Source: Pelagomonas calceolata (Eukaryota > Sar > Pelagophyceae > Pelagomonadales > Pelagomonadaceae). Taken from it: a stretch of DNA of 64,000 nucleotides. The stretch covers positions 276,501-340,500 of the forward strand of contig CAKKNE010000002.1 of assembly GCA_918797485.1 (NCBI GenBank), read 5' to 3'. The notes below the pieces were generated by a model, which searched no databases, was not told the DNA's origin, and worked only from the letters and a program-made list of their open reading frames with translations. The translations under genes were made by a program, and so were the position numbers. Below are positions 56,503 to 64,000 of the stretch, in pieces; positions within the stretch are counted from its first letter, which is position 1, and each line of letters begins with the position of its first letter.

Positions 56503-57071
56503 GGCTACGAGTTGCGAACCGCGCGCGCGGCACAGTGCATGCAGGCAGCCTGCTGCCGCTGTGAGTGAACCACCGGCGAATGCAGTGAGTGTTTTCTCTT
56601 GGTGCCGTGCCCGGGACCATGCATTCGACGCACCAGCCGTGCGGTGCAGGCATACAATCGCAATTGCCGGGTGCCTCGAGCCAGGCGCCGGGGCGGGCAG
56701 CTGAGCTGCACCCGCACGGTAAGAAAACTCGCCAATTACTCACGCAGGCAATCGGACGCATCGCTTCGAATGGTCCTGTCCCTGATTTCGTTTGCCCAGA
56801 CAGGCGCAGCGAGGGCTGGGCTTGACAGCAACCACAATAAAGGCCAAGACGGTACTCGTAGCGGTAAACGGTGCAGCAAAGACACCGGCGGCACGAGTCA
56901 TCAATCCTTTCGCTGCCAACGCTGTTTCATCCGTTGCTGCACACCTAGCTGCGAGCTTGAGCTAACACTCAGGAGTGTGCAGCATCACACTCGGAGCGCG
57001 CGTCGAGTGGAGGAGCGTTTCACACGTCAAGCGGAGCGCGTAGTACCGGCAAAGCAACCATATATTAAGCG
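56503..57071. other. Divergent promoter region
   Basis: 569 bp upstream of HisG, with lower GC and a TATATTAAG directly before the HisG ATG. Small open frames here lack support. Confidence 0.5.
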
Positions 57072-58064
57072 ATGCACCGCATCGCTCTCTCCACCGCGCG
57101 CGCGCCCGTCGCGGCGGCGGCGGCGGCGGCGTACTACGGCTCGCGGCCGCGCGAGGCGGCCTGCGACCCGCAGCTCGTGCCGCACCCGGAGCGCCACGAC
57201 CGGCGGGGCGAGCTCCTCTTCGGCGTGCCGAAGAAGGGCCGGCTGCACGAGAAGATCGTGGGCATGCTCAAGGGCGCGGGCCTCGAGTACAAGCGCGAGG
57301 CGCGCCTCGACATCGCGCACTGCCGCGACCTGCCCGTGTCCCTCGTCTTCCTGCCGGCGGCGGACATCGCGACCTACGTGGGCGAGGGCGACGTGGACAT
57401 GGGCATCACGGGCGAGGACATCATCGCCGAGAGCGAGGTCGACGTCATCGAGCTGATGCGGCTCGGCATGGGCAAGTGCCGGCTGAGCGTGCAGGCGCCG
57501 GCGGGCTCGACGCAGGACCCGCGGCAGCTCGCGGGCAAGCGCGTCGTGACGTCGTTCCCGGTGCTCACGAAGAAGTACTTCGCGGGCCTCGAGACCGGCG
57601 CCGAGACCAAGGTCAAGTGCATCTCCGGGAGCGTCGAGGCGTCGTGCGGCCTCGGCCTCGCCGACGGCATCGTCGACCTCGTCGAGACGGGCACGACGAT
57701 GCGCGCCGCGGGCCTCGAGGAGGTGTCGGTCATCATGCACACGGAGACCGTGCTCATCGCGAACCCGCACTCGCACCATAAAGAATTGATTGAGCTCCTG
57801 CGGAAGCGCATCTCGGGCTTCATCACGGCGTCGCGCTACATGATGGTGACGTACAACGTGCCGCGCCACCTCCTGCACGTCGCGCGGCAGATCACGCCGG
57901 GCAAGAAGTCGCCCTCGATCCAGCCCCTCGAGGACGAGGCCTGGGTCGCCGTGTCCGCCCTCGTCGAGAAGTCCAAGGCGGCCACGATCATGGACTCGCT
58001 CGAGGCCGCGGGCGCGACGGACATCCTGCTCTCGGCGATCCACTCGTCGCGCATGGGCGACTGA
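57072..58064 (+). CDS. hisG: ATP phosphoribosyltransferase, histidine biosynthesis step 1
   Basis: A 330-residue long-form HisG: it condenses ATP and PRPP to phosphoribosyl-ATP, the first committed step of histidine synthesis. The N-terminal 35 residues (MHRIALSTARAPVAAAAAAA) are organelle-leader-like. The catalytic part starts FGVPKKGRLHEKIVGMLKGA and includes YVGEGDVDMGITGEDIIAES, GSVEASCGLGLADGIVDLVE (PRPP loop region) and TGTTMRAAGLEEV. The last 80 residues, including PGKKSPSIQPLEDEAWVAVS, form the C-terminal regulatory domain that binds histidine for feedback inhibition. No HisZ partner is needed for this form. ATG 57072, stop TGA at 58062-58064. Ends 54 bp from the convergent IPK gene. 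Confidence 0.95.
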   Translation: MHRIALSTARAPVAAAAAAAYYGSRPREAACDPQLVPHPERHDRRGELLFGVPKKGRLHEKIVGMLKGAGLEYKREARLDIAHCRDLPVSLVFLPAADIATYVGEGDVDMGITGEDIIAESEVDVIELMRLGMGKCRLSVQAPAGSTQDPRQLAGKRVVTSFPVLTKKYFAGLETGAETKVKCISGSVEASCGLGLADGIVDLVETGTTMRAAGLEEVSVIMHTETVLIANPHSHHKELIELLRKRISGFITASRYMMVTYNVPRHLLHVARQITPGKKSPSIQPLEDEAWVAVSALVEKSKAATIMDSLEAAGATDILLSAIHSSRMGD

Positions 58065-58118
58065 GGCGCTGGCTGAGCGGGGATAGTGGAGGCGTGTAGA
58101 GAACACACATAACTAAGT

Positions 58119-59039
58119 TTATGATGACGACGCCCGCTCGACGAGCGTGCAGACGTCGGGGACCTCGCCGCGGAGCGCTGCTCGCGCGTGCGCCGTCCCG
58201 GCCTCGACGACGACGACGGGCGTTCCAGCACGTGCGATCGCGATCGCGGACTCGAGCTTCGCGGCCACGCCGCCGGTCACGTCGTGGAGGGCTGTCGACG
58301 TCGCGATTTTGGGGCCTCGTCCAGCGCCCACCGAGATCCGCGGGACGAGCGTCGCGCCCGGCTCGTCCGGCGGGCGGTCAAAAACCCCGGGTACATCCGT
58401 GATAAAAACGACGAGCTTCGGCCGCAATTCTTCCGCGAGGAGCGTCATGAGAGTATCCCCGGACAGGATACTTGCTCCCTGGATTTCGTCTATGCAAGCG
58501 TCGCCATGGATTGCGGGCACGCAGCCAGTTCCGAGCAGTTCGCGGACGCGGGCGACGCCGCGGCGCCGCGCTGCGCGTGGCACGACGCCTCTGCCGCGCG
58601 TCGCGCCAAATGCGTCGCAGGGCGAAACCCCCACGGCTGCGACGCCTGCCGCGAGCAGCCCGTCAACGACGAGCCCGTTCAATTTGCACACCGACGAGCG
58701 CGTTAGCCCAAAGCCGCGCCAGGAAAACTTTGGGTCTCCCGATCCCTTTGACACGGCGTGCTCACGCGCCTGGAAGTGGCCGAAGCTTCCCGCGCCGTGG
58801 ACTACGGCGACGCGTTTGCCGCTTTGCGCGATATTTTCGCAGCAGTCGCGTAGGTTGTCGGCATGCAGCGTCTCGAACGATGCCTTGTTGGTCAGAGCGC
58901 TGCCGCCGAGCTTAACCAGGACGTCTAGTTGGTTGCTGCTGCCCCAGCGTCTCCGGAGAGAACGCGTGAGGTGAGCGGTCGCGGGCGGCAGTGCGAGCAC
59001 TATAAGTGCGAGGCACCAGCGTTGTGCATCTGTGGGCAT
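58119..59039 (-). CDS. Isopentenyl phosphate kinase
   Basis: A 306-residue amino-acid-kinase-fold enzyme that phosphorylates isopentenyl phosphate to IPP, feeding isoprenoid synthesis. A hydrophobic leader (WCLALIVLALPPATAHLTR plus SLRRRW) suggests a signal peptide with a basic follow-on, so an organelle location is possible. Motifs: LVKLGGSALTNK (phosphate loop), VVHGAGSFGHFQA with the family's substrate His, LNGLVVDGLLAAGV, AIHGDACID, LSGDTLMTLLAEEL, VFITDVPGVFDRPP and HDVTGGVAAKLESA. All key segments are present. Known in archaea, plants and some algae. Codon GC is slightly lower than average. ATG at 59037-59039; divergent from the gene at 59293. Confidence 0.93.
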   Translation of the reverse strand: MPTDAQRWCLALIVLALPPATAHLTRSLRRRWGSSNQLDVLVKLGGSALTNKASFETLHADNLRDCCENIAQSGKRVAVVHGAGSFGHFQAREHAVSKGSGDPKFSWRGFGLTRSSVCKLNGLVVDGLLAAGVAAVGVSPCDAFGATRGRGVVPRAARRRGVARVRELLGTGCVPAIHGDACIDEIQGASILSGDTLMTLLAEELRPKLVVFITDVPGVFDRPPDEPGATLVPRISVGAGRGPKIATSTALHDVTGGVAAKLESAIAIARAGTPVVVVEAGTAHARAALRGEVPDVCTLVERASSS

Positions 59040-59292
59040 TGTTTACGCGCCAAATGCCGGCAGGCCTAGGCCTAATTGCGCCGGCCTAGCGGCGTACGGC
59101 ACTAGCAAGCCATTTTTTTGCCGCGCGGTCTGATAGCCCAACACCTGCCGACGCGCGGCATCACGGACTCACACTGCCGCCTCAGTCGCTTATATAGCCA
59201 AGAGAGGCCCAGGCTCCGAGTCATCTGGACTCTAAGAATTGAAATTTGAATTATACTACTAATACGCCTCCAGGGCCGCGCCGCGCCACGTC
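59040..59292. other. Divergent promoter region
   Basis: 253 bp between the IPK and 59293 starts. Contains CCTAGGCCTA-like palindromes near 59067 and a TATATA at 59191-59196. Confidence 0.55.
59191..59196 (+). promoter_or_regulatory. TATA-box-like element
   Basis: TATATA in GCTTATATAGCC, about 100 bp upstream of the ATG at 59293, the same distance as at VPS26C. Confidence 0.45.
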
Positions 59293-59703
59293 ATGGGCCA
59301 GTTCTCCTACGCATGCAAATCGTGTGGCGGCCACGACCAATTCGACTGGGTCACCTCGTGCGTCGTCGAGCTCGCGCTCACGACGGGAGAGACGATCCAC
59401 GTCGAGGGCCATTACGATGGGTACGGCCGCGCGATTTGCCGCGTCGGCGAGGACCAGCAGTGCCGCGTCTATCCGGACCAGTTCGTCCAGTTTTTCAAAC
59501 ACTGGGGCGGCGTACAGATCACTACAAGCAAGATCTGGTGCAACGGCTCCCACGGTTGTGAGCGGAACTGCGTCCCTCGCGGCACCGACATCCTGGACCG
59601 CATCCCCGCCGAGCGCTACGACGAGCTGCAGATGCTCGCCGGCGCCCCGAAAAGTGATCTGCGCGAGCCCTACGACGCCGACGGCATGAAAGGGGACTAC
59701 TGA
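59293..59703 (+). CDS. Hypothetical small Cys-containing protein
   Basis: A 136-residue protein with several metal-ligand-like Cys: MGQFSYACKSCGGHDQFDW at the start and KIWCNGSHGCERNCVP in the middle. Between them lies a beta-rich segment (VVELALTTGETIHVEGHYDG, then YGRAICRVGEDQQCRVYPDQ). Composition and pattern suggest a small zinc-binding or disulfide-stabilised domain; I do not recognise the family. A start Met followed by Gly and no Ser at position 6 makes myristoylation uncertain. ATG 59293, stop TGA at 59701-59703. Confidence 0.7.
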   Translation: MGQFSYACKSCGGHDQFDWVTSCVVELALTTGETIHVEGHYDGYGRAICRVGEDQQCRVYPDQFVQFFKHWGGVQITTSKIWCNGSHGCERNCVPRGTDILDRIPAERYDELQMLAGAPKSDLREPYDADGMKGDY

Positions 59704-59855
59704 AGCTCCACAAGGGACTGAAGGGAGCCGCTCCACAAGGGAGCCCAGGCCGGGAAACATCGCCCGCGCCTCGAATCTACCACTTCGCCGTCGCAAGGAT
59801 AACTACTCTTTCTCGAATCTGTAGAAAAGGGGTGCGGGGCGGGGGAGGAGAACGC

Positions 59856-61178
59856 CTAGCCCGCCGCCACCACCCACCCGCGGAGCTGGCGCGAGAGCGT
59901 CTCGAGGACGAGCGCGCGGTCCCTTGTCGAATCGCGGCGCGTGTCGAGGCGGCAGCAGCAGTGCGTCGGGAGGAGCGCGGGCGCGCGGACGACGGTCGCG
60001 ACGCCGTCGCACCGGACGCCGACCGTCTCGACGAGGTGGAGGAGGGCCACGGCCGGGAGCGCGTCCGTCCAGGCGCGGGGCACGCCGGCCGCCACGAGGT
60101 CGTCGGCGAAGGAGGCCGCGTGCGCGGCGACGGCGCGGGCCACGGCGCCGTCGTCCGCCGCCCGCGCCGCGAGGTACGCGGCCGCGCCGACGCACGACAG
60201 GCACCGGACTTGGTTCCGCACGATGAGGTTGTCCGTCGAGACGTGGGCGTACTCGACGCCGGGCAGCGCGACGTGGCCCCGGGCGAAGAGCCGGACCGCC
60301 GCGGACTGGATCGGCGCGTCGCCCCAGCGGTGGACGTAGATGCCCCCCGTCGCGTCGACGGCCGCGAGGTACCGGCGCACGTCGGCGCCGCGCCAGAAGT
60401 CGACGACGGTCGCGAAGACGTTGTTGAAGAACATGGCGTCCACGACGCCCCGCGCGAGCGGCCCGCAGTCGCCTCGGCCGCCGAGCACCTCGCAGTAGGC
60501 CCGGACCCAGGGGCCGAAGGTCCGGGCCGTCGGGCCGTGCGACTCGCCCGTCTCGGCGCCCCAGGCGTAGTCCGCGTCGCTCTCCCAGAGCAGCCGGAAT
60601 GGGTCGTAGGGCGCCCGCGCCAGGAAGAAGACGTCGTCGTCGACGCGCATGACGACGTCGAAGTCCGCCACCTGGTCCCAGAGCTGCAGGCCGTAGAAGC
60701 GGCACATGTGCTTGTAGCCCTCGCTCCGGTCCGTCGCGGCCCACTGCTCCGCGGGCGGCCGGTCGGCGGTGCCCCAGACGCCCGCCAGCCCGCGGAAGAC
60801 GAGCCAGGGCGCGCGCGCCCGCAGGGCCGCCACGTGGCCCTCCGGAATGTCGCCCTCGTGGAAGACGACGTGCGGGTAGCGCCGCTCGAGGCGGAACGCG
60901 TCCTGCACGCGGTGGGCGGACTCCAGAAACGCGGCGTACCGCGTCTCGTCGCCCCGCCGCCGCAGGAGCGACACGAAGGCGCAGCGCACGGAGGCGTCCC
61001 ACGGCCGCCGCCCCGGCCGCGGCTCGGGCGCCGGCGGTCGGACGGGCACGACGGGCGCCGGCGGTCGGGCGGCGAGCATCGAAGGGGTGACAACCGGCGC
61101 GGGCGGCGGCGGCCGCGACCACCACCAGCCGCCGAAGACCAGCGCCAGCGCCGCGGCGCGCCAGCGCCATCTGCTCAT
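59856..61178 (-). CDS. GT15-type (KTR/MNT1-like) alpha-mannosyltransferase
   Basis: A 440-residue type II Golgi glycosyltransferase. I start at ATG 61176-61178, which gives a short basic N-terminus and one anchor (WRWRAAALALVFGGWWW) followed by a Pro-rich stem. The lumenal domain matches KTR/KRE2 mannosyltransferases: CAFVSLLRRRGDETRYAAFL, SEGYKHMCRFYGLQLWD (the GYKHMCRF signature), FDVVMRVDDDVFFL (metal-binding acidic motif) and GGIYVHRWGDAPIQSAAVRL. About 170 residues beyond the catalytic part contain several Cys. Acts in extending mannose chains on glycoproteins in fungi; the algal role is inferred. Stop TAG at 59856-59858. Confidence 0.9.
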   Translation of the reverse strand: MSRWRWRAAALALVFGGWWWSRPPPPAPVVTPSMLAARPPAPVVPVRPPAPEPRPGRRPWDASVRCAFVSLLRRRGDETRYAAFLESAHRVQDAFRLERRYPHVVFHEGDIPEGHVAALRARAPWLVFRGLAGVWGTADRPPAEQWAATDRSEGYKHMCRFYGLQLWDQVADFDVVMRVDDDVFFLARAPYDPFRLLWESDADYAWGAETGESHGPTARTFGPWVRAYCEVLGGRGDCGPLARGVVDAMFFNNVFATVVDFWRGADVRRYLAAVDATGGIYVHRWGDAPIQSAAVRLFARGHVALPGVEYAHVSTDNLIVRNQVRCLSCVGAAAYLAARAADDGAVARAVAAHAASFADDLVAAGVPRAWTDALPAVALLHLVETVGVRCDGVATVVRAPALLPTHCCCRLDTRRDSTRDRALVLETLSRQLRGWVVAAG

Positions 61179-61550
61179 AGGGGCAGCCCTGCATGCCTTT
61201 TCTCTCTTCGAGTCGCGCCGCGCGCGCATGGGCCTCATGGTGGCAGCTGCGCAGTTTGGAGTCTCGTCCACAAGAATAGCACAGTGACGCCGCATATGCC
61301 TGTGTTGCTGGCCCGGCGGCGGCGGGCAACAAGGCACATCACAAATGGGCATAGGGGGTCGGTCCGTGGGCAGGTTGCAGATTTCCACCTCCGAGTTGTG
61401 GCAGGTTTTAGGTTTCCGGATGACTAGAAAGGGCAATCGAGGATTCCAGCTCGCGGCCGCTGGCGCGCGACGAGATGTCCACCCTGAGAAAGTCCCTGAG
61501 AGCACGGCTAGCAAAACAACGACGTCCAAAGGAAAAGCTTACGGGGGGGG
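61179..61550. other. Intergenic, GT15 promoter region
   Basis: 372 bp between two minus-strand genes. An in-frame extension of the GT15 ORF runs through part of it, but it would bury the membrane anchor, so I regard it as 5' UTR. No gene. Confidence 0.5.
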
Positions 61551-62639
61551 CTAGCCCGCGATGTCGCCGTACTTGACCTTCTCGTCGCGGACCATGACCT
61601 TGAACGCGGCGCAGAGCGTCCGCGCCTCGAGCTCGGAGCCGCACTCGATGTCGAGCGTCCGGTCCACGAGGACCAGCGAGAAGGCGCGCTTCATGATCGT
61701 GGGCCCGTCGGCCGTCTGCCGCAGGATGTGCGTCCCCGCCACGGGCTTGAGGAGCGACGCGGCCGGGTCCACCTCCGAGGCCATGCGGACCGCGTCGATG
61801 TCGCGCAGGCTCACCATCGTCGTCTCGGGCTGGCCTCGCTTCCAGCCGACGCGCGTCTCGGCGCGGTTCAGGCACAGCACGCGGTCGCGCTTCCGGAGGT
61901 CGCTGCAGTGCTTCACGAACGGGATGCCCTTCCGGAGGCTCCGCTTGACGCGCACCAGGTTCACTTCTATCTCCGGCGCCGGCTTCGGCCCTGCTTTCGG
62001 CGTCGCGGCCGGCGATCGCCTCGCGGCCGCCGCCGGTGGCGGCGCGGGCGCGGGCGGCGCGGGCGGCTTGGCTTTCGGACTCGGCGGCGTCGCGGCCGGC
62101 TTCGCGATCGGAGTCGTGGCGGCTTCGCGCGCGGCGGCCGGCGGCGCCGCTTTGGCCGGCGGCGGCGCGGCCGCCTTGGGCGCCGCCCGCGGCTTCTTGG
62201 CCGCCGCGCGGGGCGACGGCGCCGCGCGCGCCGGGGGCGGTTCGTCGGCGTCGTCGATGATCTCCGGCGGCGCGTCGATGCGCTCGACCGCGGGCCCGCC
62301 GCGCGGCGCGGCTTCGCCCAGCACGAGCGTGCGGTACTCCTCGCCGTAGGCGTCGTCGTCGAACGCGGCCGCGGACGCCCGCGCCGGCGCGTCCTCCGCC
62401 GGCCCGAACGTGTCGGTGCGCCCGTCCGCCGACACGACGGTGATGCTCGCCTGGCTCACCGTGAAGGACCCGTCGGCGCCGTCGTCGAGCAGGCACGAGC
62501 AGCTGTTCGGCCCGCAGACGTAGTCCGTGCTCACGTCGAACCAGCGGTCCACGGCGTCGCCGACGGCGCCGAGGCCCAGCCCCCGGCTGGAACTAGTAGG
62601 ACTCTCGGCCGCCTCCGTGCTGCTCTGGGTGGCGCCCAT
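61551..62639 (-). CDS. Probable myristoylated protein with PH-like C-terminal domain
   Basis: A 362-residue protein. MGATQSST is a good N-myristoylation signal (Gly2, Ser6). After an acidic N-terminal part comes a 110-residue Ala/Pro/Lys-rich linker. The C-terminal 120 residues (LVRVKRSLRKGIPFVKHCSD, RVLCLNRAETRVGWKRG, TMVSLRDIDAVRM, FSLVLVDRTLDIECGSELEA) follow a PH-domain pattern of strands ending in a helix, like PH-type domains in algal signalling proteins. A membrane-associated adaptor is a fair inference. Two Cys pairs (CGPNSCSC) lie near residue 42. ATG at 62637-62639, stop TAG. Confidence 0.72.
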   Translation of the reverse strand: MGATQSSTEAAESPTSSSRGLGLGAVGDAVDRWFDVSTDYVCGPNSCSCLLDDGADGSFTVSQASITVVSADGRTDTFGPAEDAPARASAAAFDDDAYGEEYRTLVLGEAAPRGGPAVERIDAPPEIIDDADEPPPARAAPSPRAAAKKPRAAPKAAAPPPAKAAPPAAAREAATTPIAKPAATPPSPKAKPPAPPAPAPPPAAAARRSPAATPKAGPKPAPEIEVNLVRVKRSLRKGIPFVKHCSDLRKRDRVLCLNRAETRVGWKRGQPETTMVSLRDIDAVRMASEVDPAASLLKPVAGTHILRQTADGPTIMKRAFSLVLVDRTLDIECGSELEARTLCAAFKVMVRDEKVKYGDIAG

Positions 62640-62844
62640 TTTTAAGGTTGAGGGGGGGAAGCTTAAGGTGTTGGGGCAATTGTTGTGTTGGGGCAGCCCG
62701 TGCCGGCCGGCTGCCTTACAGACAGCAGAGGCCGCGAATCCCCGCGATCGCGTCCCCTGGGCCGCTTGCTAGTGTCTTAGGTCGCTAGTTAGGAATCGAG
62801 GATATGGAGGACGCGTAATGGTCCACATCACAGCGATAAACTGA
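62640..62844. other. Intergenic with promoter motif
   Basis: 205 bp between the PH-like gene start and the SET-gene stop, both minus strand. Carries CTAG-flanked motif copy 4. Confidence 0.55.
62769..62788. promoter_or_regulatory. CTAG-flanked promoter motif, copy 4
   Basis: CTAGTGTCTTA, GGT, CGCTAG; 130-149 bp upstream of the PH-like gene ATG, reversed relative to that gene as in copy 1. Confidence 0.5.
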
Positions 62845-64000
62845 CTACGCGTAGGGCGGCGGCGCGACGACGTCGAGGGCCGCGGCCTCGGCGCGGTAGG
62901 CCGCCGCAACACTCTCCGCGAGGCGGAGCGCGGCGTCGCGGAACGAACGCGCGGCCTCGGCAGCGGCGCCGACGGTTCCGGGCGAGTCGCCCGCCGCGGC
63001 GCGGCGCAGGTCCGCCGCGTCGGCGTCGGCGATGGCCGCGAGTCGCCGCCAGGCGCGCGCGAGCGCCGGCGGGGCCGCGGCCGCGGCGACGGCGGCCTCG
63101 ACCGCCGCGCCGCCGTCGACGGCCGCGGCCGCCCGCGCCGCCGCAGCCGGCTCGAGCTCGAGCGTGACGGCGACGACCGTCGAGGCATTGCGGCCGCGCG
63201 CCCACGTCGTCTCCGGCGGCGGCGCCGGCGCAGCGCGGATGCGCGCCGCGTCGACGGCGGCCGGGAGCACGGGCTGCCAGCGGTACGTCCCCCGGGGCCA
63301 CGCGCGCGGGCCGAGCGCGGCGTCGAGGAGCGCCGCGCGCGGCGCGTCGGCGGCCGCGAGCCCCACGGGCCGCGCGACGACGGCGTCGTCGTCGAAGGGC
63401 GGCGGCAGCACGAAGCCGTGCGCGACGAAGTAGTCGAAGTTCGTCCAGCCGTAGTTCCTGTGTGGAAATCAAATTTCAGGCGCCCCACGCCATCGACGTG
63501 ACGTCGTCTCCGTGATTGAGTCTGCTCGATGGCGTGATTTCCACACAGCATGTGGCTCGACGACCTCGGCGTCGGCCGCGACCGGGGTCGGCGTCCGCAT
63601 GGCGGCCGCGCCGCCGTCAAACGCCGCCCTCGACCGCGGCGCTCCGGGCGCCCAGCGGCAGTTCGTCATGTCCACCACGGGCACGAACGCCCAGGCCGGC
63701 GCGCCGCCGGGCCCGAGGCCCCGCACGAAGATGCAGCGCGTCATCCAGCACCGGTAGGCCCACCGCCACCGGCTCCGCGGCACGCCGACGTCGTAGCACG
63801 CGCGCGCCGCTTCCACGAACCGGGCCTCGTCGCGCCGCGCGTCCCGCAGCGCGTCGAGCGCGTAGGTGCCCGCGAGGCACGCGTCGCCCGACGCGTCGCG
63901 GAGCGGGTGCGCCGCGAAGCGCTTCGGCAGCGCCCGCACGTACGGAGCATGGGGCGAGGCGTCGCCGGCGGCCCGCTCCAACGCTAGCCGCGCACAGACC
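62845..64000 (-). CDS. SET-domain methyltransferase, LSMT/SETD3-like (5' end outside window)
   Basis: The gene runs off the window edge. Exons are 64000-63557 and 63457-62845. The visible protein starts ARLALERAAGDASPHAPYVR plus ALPKRF, typical of the N-SET region of Rubisco-LSMT/SETD3 proteins. AWAFVPVVDMTNCRWAPG corresponds to the usual LVPLADMxNHxx, with Cys in place of the SAM-contacting His. After splicing, EVVENYGWTNFDYFVAHGFV restores the conserved ENYG core of the SET domain. The C-terminal 170 residues are helical and Ala-rich, like the Rubisco-LSMT substrate-binding domain. Probably a protein-lysine or histidine methyltransferase; the His to Cys change makes activity less certain. 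Stop TAG at 62845-62847. Confidence 0.85.
63458..63556 (-). mobile_element. Introner with perfect 14-bp inverted repeats, 99-bp GC-AG intron
   Basis: The body 63458-63548 begins CTGTGTGGAAATCA and ends in its exact inverse TGATTTCCACACAG. On the coding strand the intron opens with GCCACATG, eight bases before the inverted repeat, and ends at CAG before GAACTACG. The eight-base flanks now agree at only 3 positions. Splicing in phase 2 regenerates the SET motif ENYG, which supports a GC 5' site. Confidence 0.85.

Overview
The window looks like nuclear DNA of a GC-rich unicellular stramenopile alga. A pelagophyte such as Aureococcus is the best guess. Three things point there. Codons are extremely GC3-rich. 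Several proteins carry signal peptides that end in AFAP- or AGF-like sites, as in heterokont bipartite plastid leaders. Many coding exons are interrupted by short introns that are copies of one inverted-repeat element, with 8-bp target duplications and a terminal CAG, which is the hallmark of the introners described in Aureococcus. The gene set is eukaryotic throughout (SUZ12, calpain, TTLL, formin, fimbrin, anoctamin, eIF1A, VPS26C, CAMSAP, SET). The species name is an inference.

Layout. 1-9.3 kb: a gene tail, a SUZ12-like Polycomb protein, a cyclophilin, a calpain, a secretory-pathway UBX protein and a small unknown gene. 9.8-15.8 kb: a TTLL-type tubulin ligase and a formin, both on the minus strand. 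16.6-19.1 kb: a tandem array of 18 units of about 142 bp. 19.1-23.5 kb: a SANT plus CW zinc-finger frame, an upstream frame joined to it across one TAG, and an ABC1K/UbiB kinase. 23.9-28 kb: a fimbrin also split by one TAG, and a Golgi-type glycosyltransferase. 28.3-33.5 kb: a plastid coiled-coil protein and a plastid ABC half-transporter with three introns. 33.5-39 kb: a YHYH protein, a ferredoxin-domain protein and an anoctamin. 39-47.7 kb: TPR genes, a TPR-sulfotransferase fusion, eIF1A, a thioredoxin, a divergent cyclophilin and VPS26C. 47.9-56.5 kb: a 1732-residue ABCG transporter with a Cys-rich ectodomain, a CAMSAP-like CKK protein and a small unknown gene. 57-64 kb: HisG, isopentenyl phosphate kinase, a small Cys protein, a GT15 mannosyltransferase, a myristoylated PH-like protein and a SET methyltransferase running off the end.

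Gene density is high, with about 30 genes. Convergent neighbours often end within 17-55 bp of each other, while divergent pairs share 200-760 bp promoters. There are no operons. The only visible functional themes are actin/microtubule proteins (TTLL, formin, fimbrin, CAMSAP) and plastid-targeted proteins.

Most notable: (1) introner copies at different stages of decay, including one family seen in both orientations relative to its host genes; (2) two conserved reading frames interrupted by TAG in the same 11-nt context; (3) a roughly 20-nt CTAG-flanked motif upstream of four genes; (4) an alternating two-type satellite array. Intron boundaries were chosen by reading-frame continuity, splice dinucleotides and target duplications; no transcript data were available.
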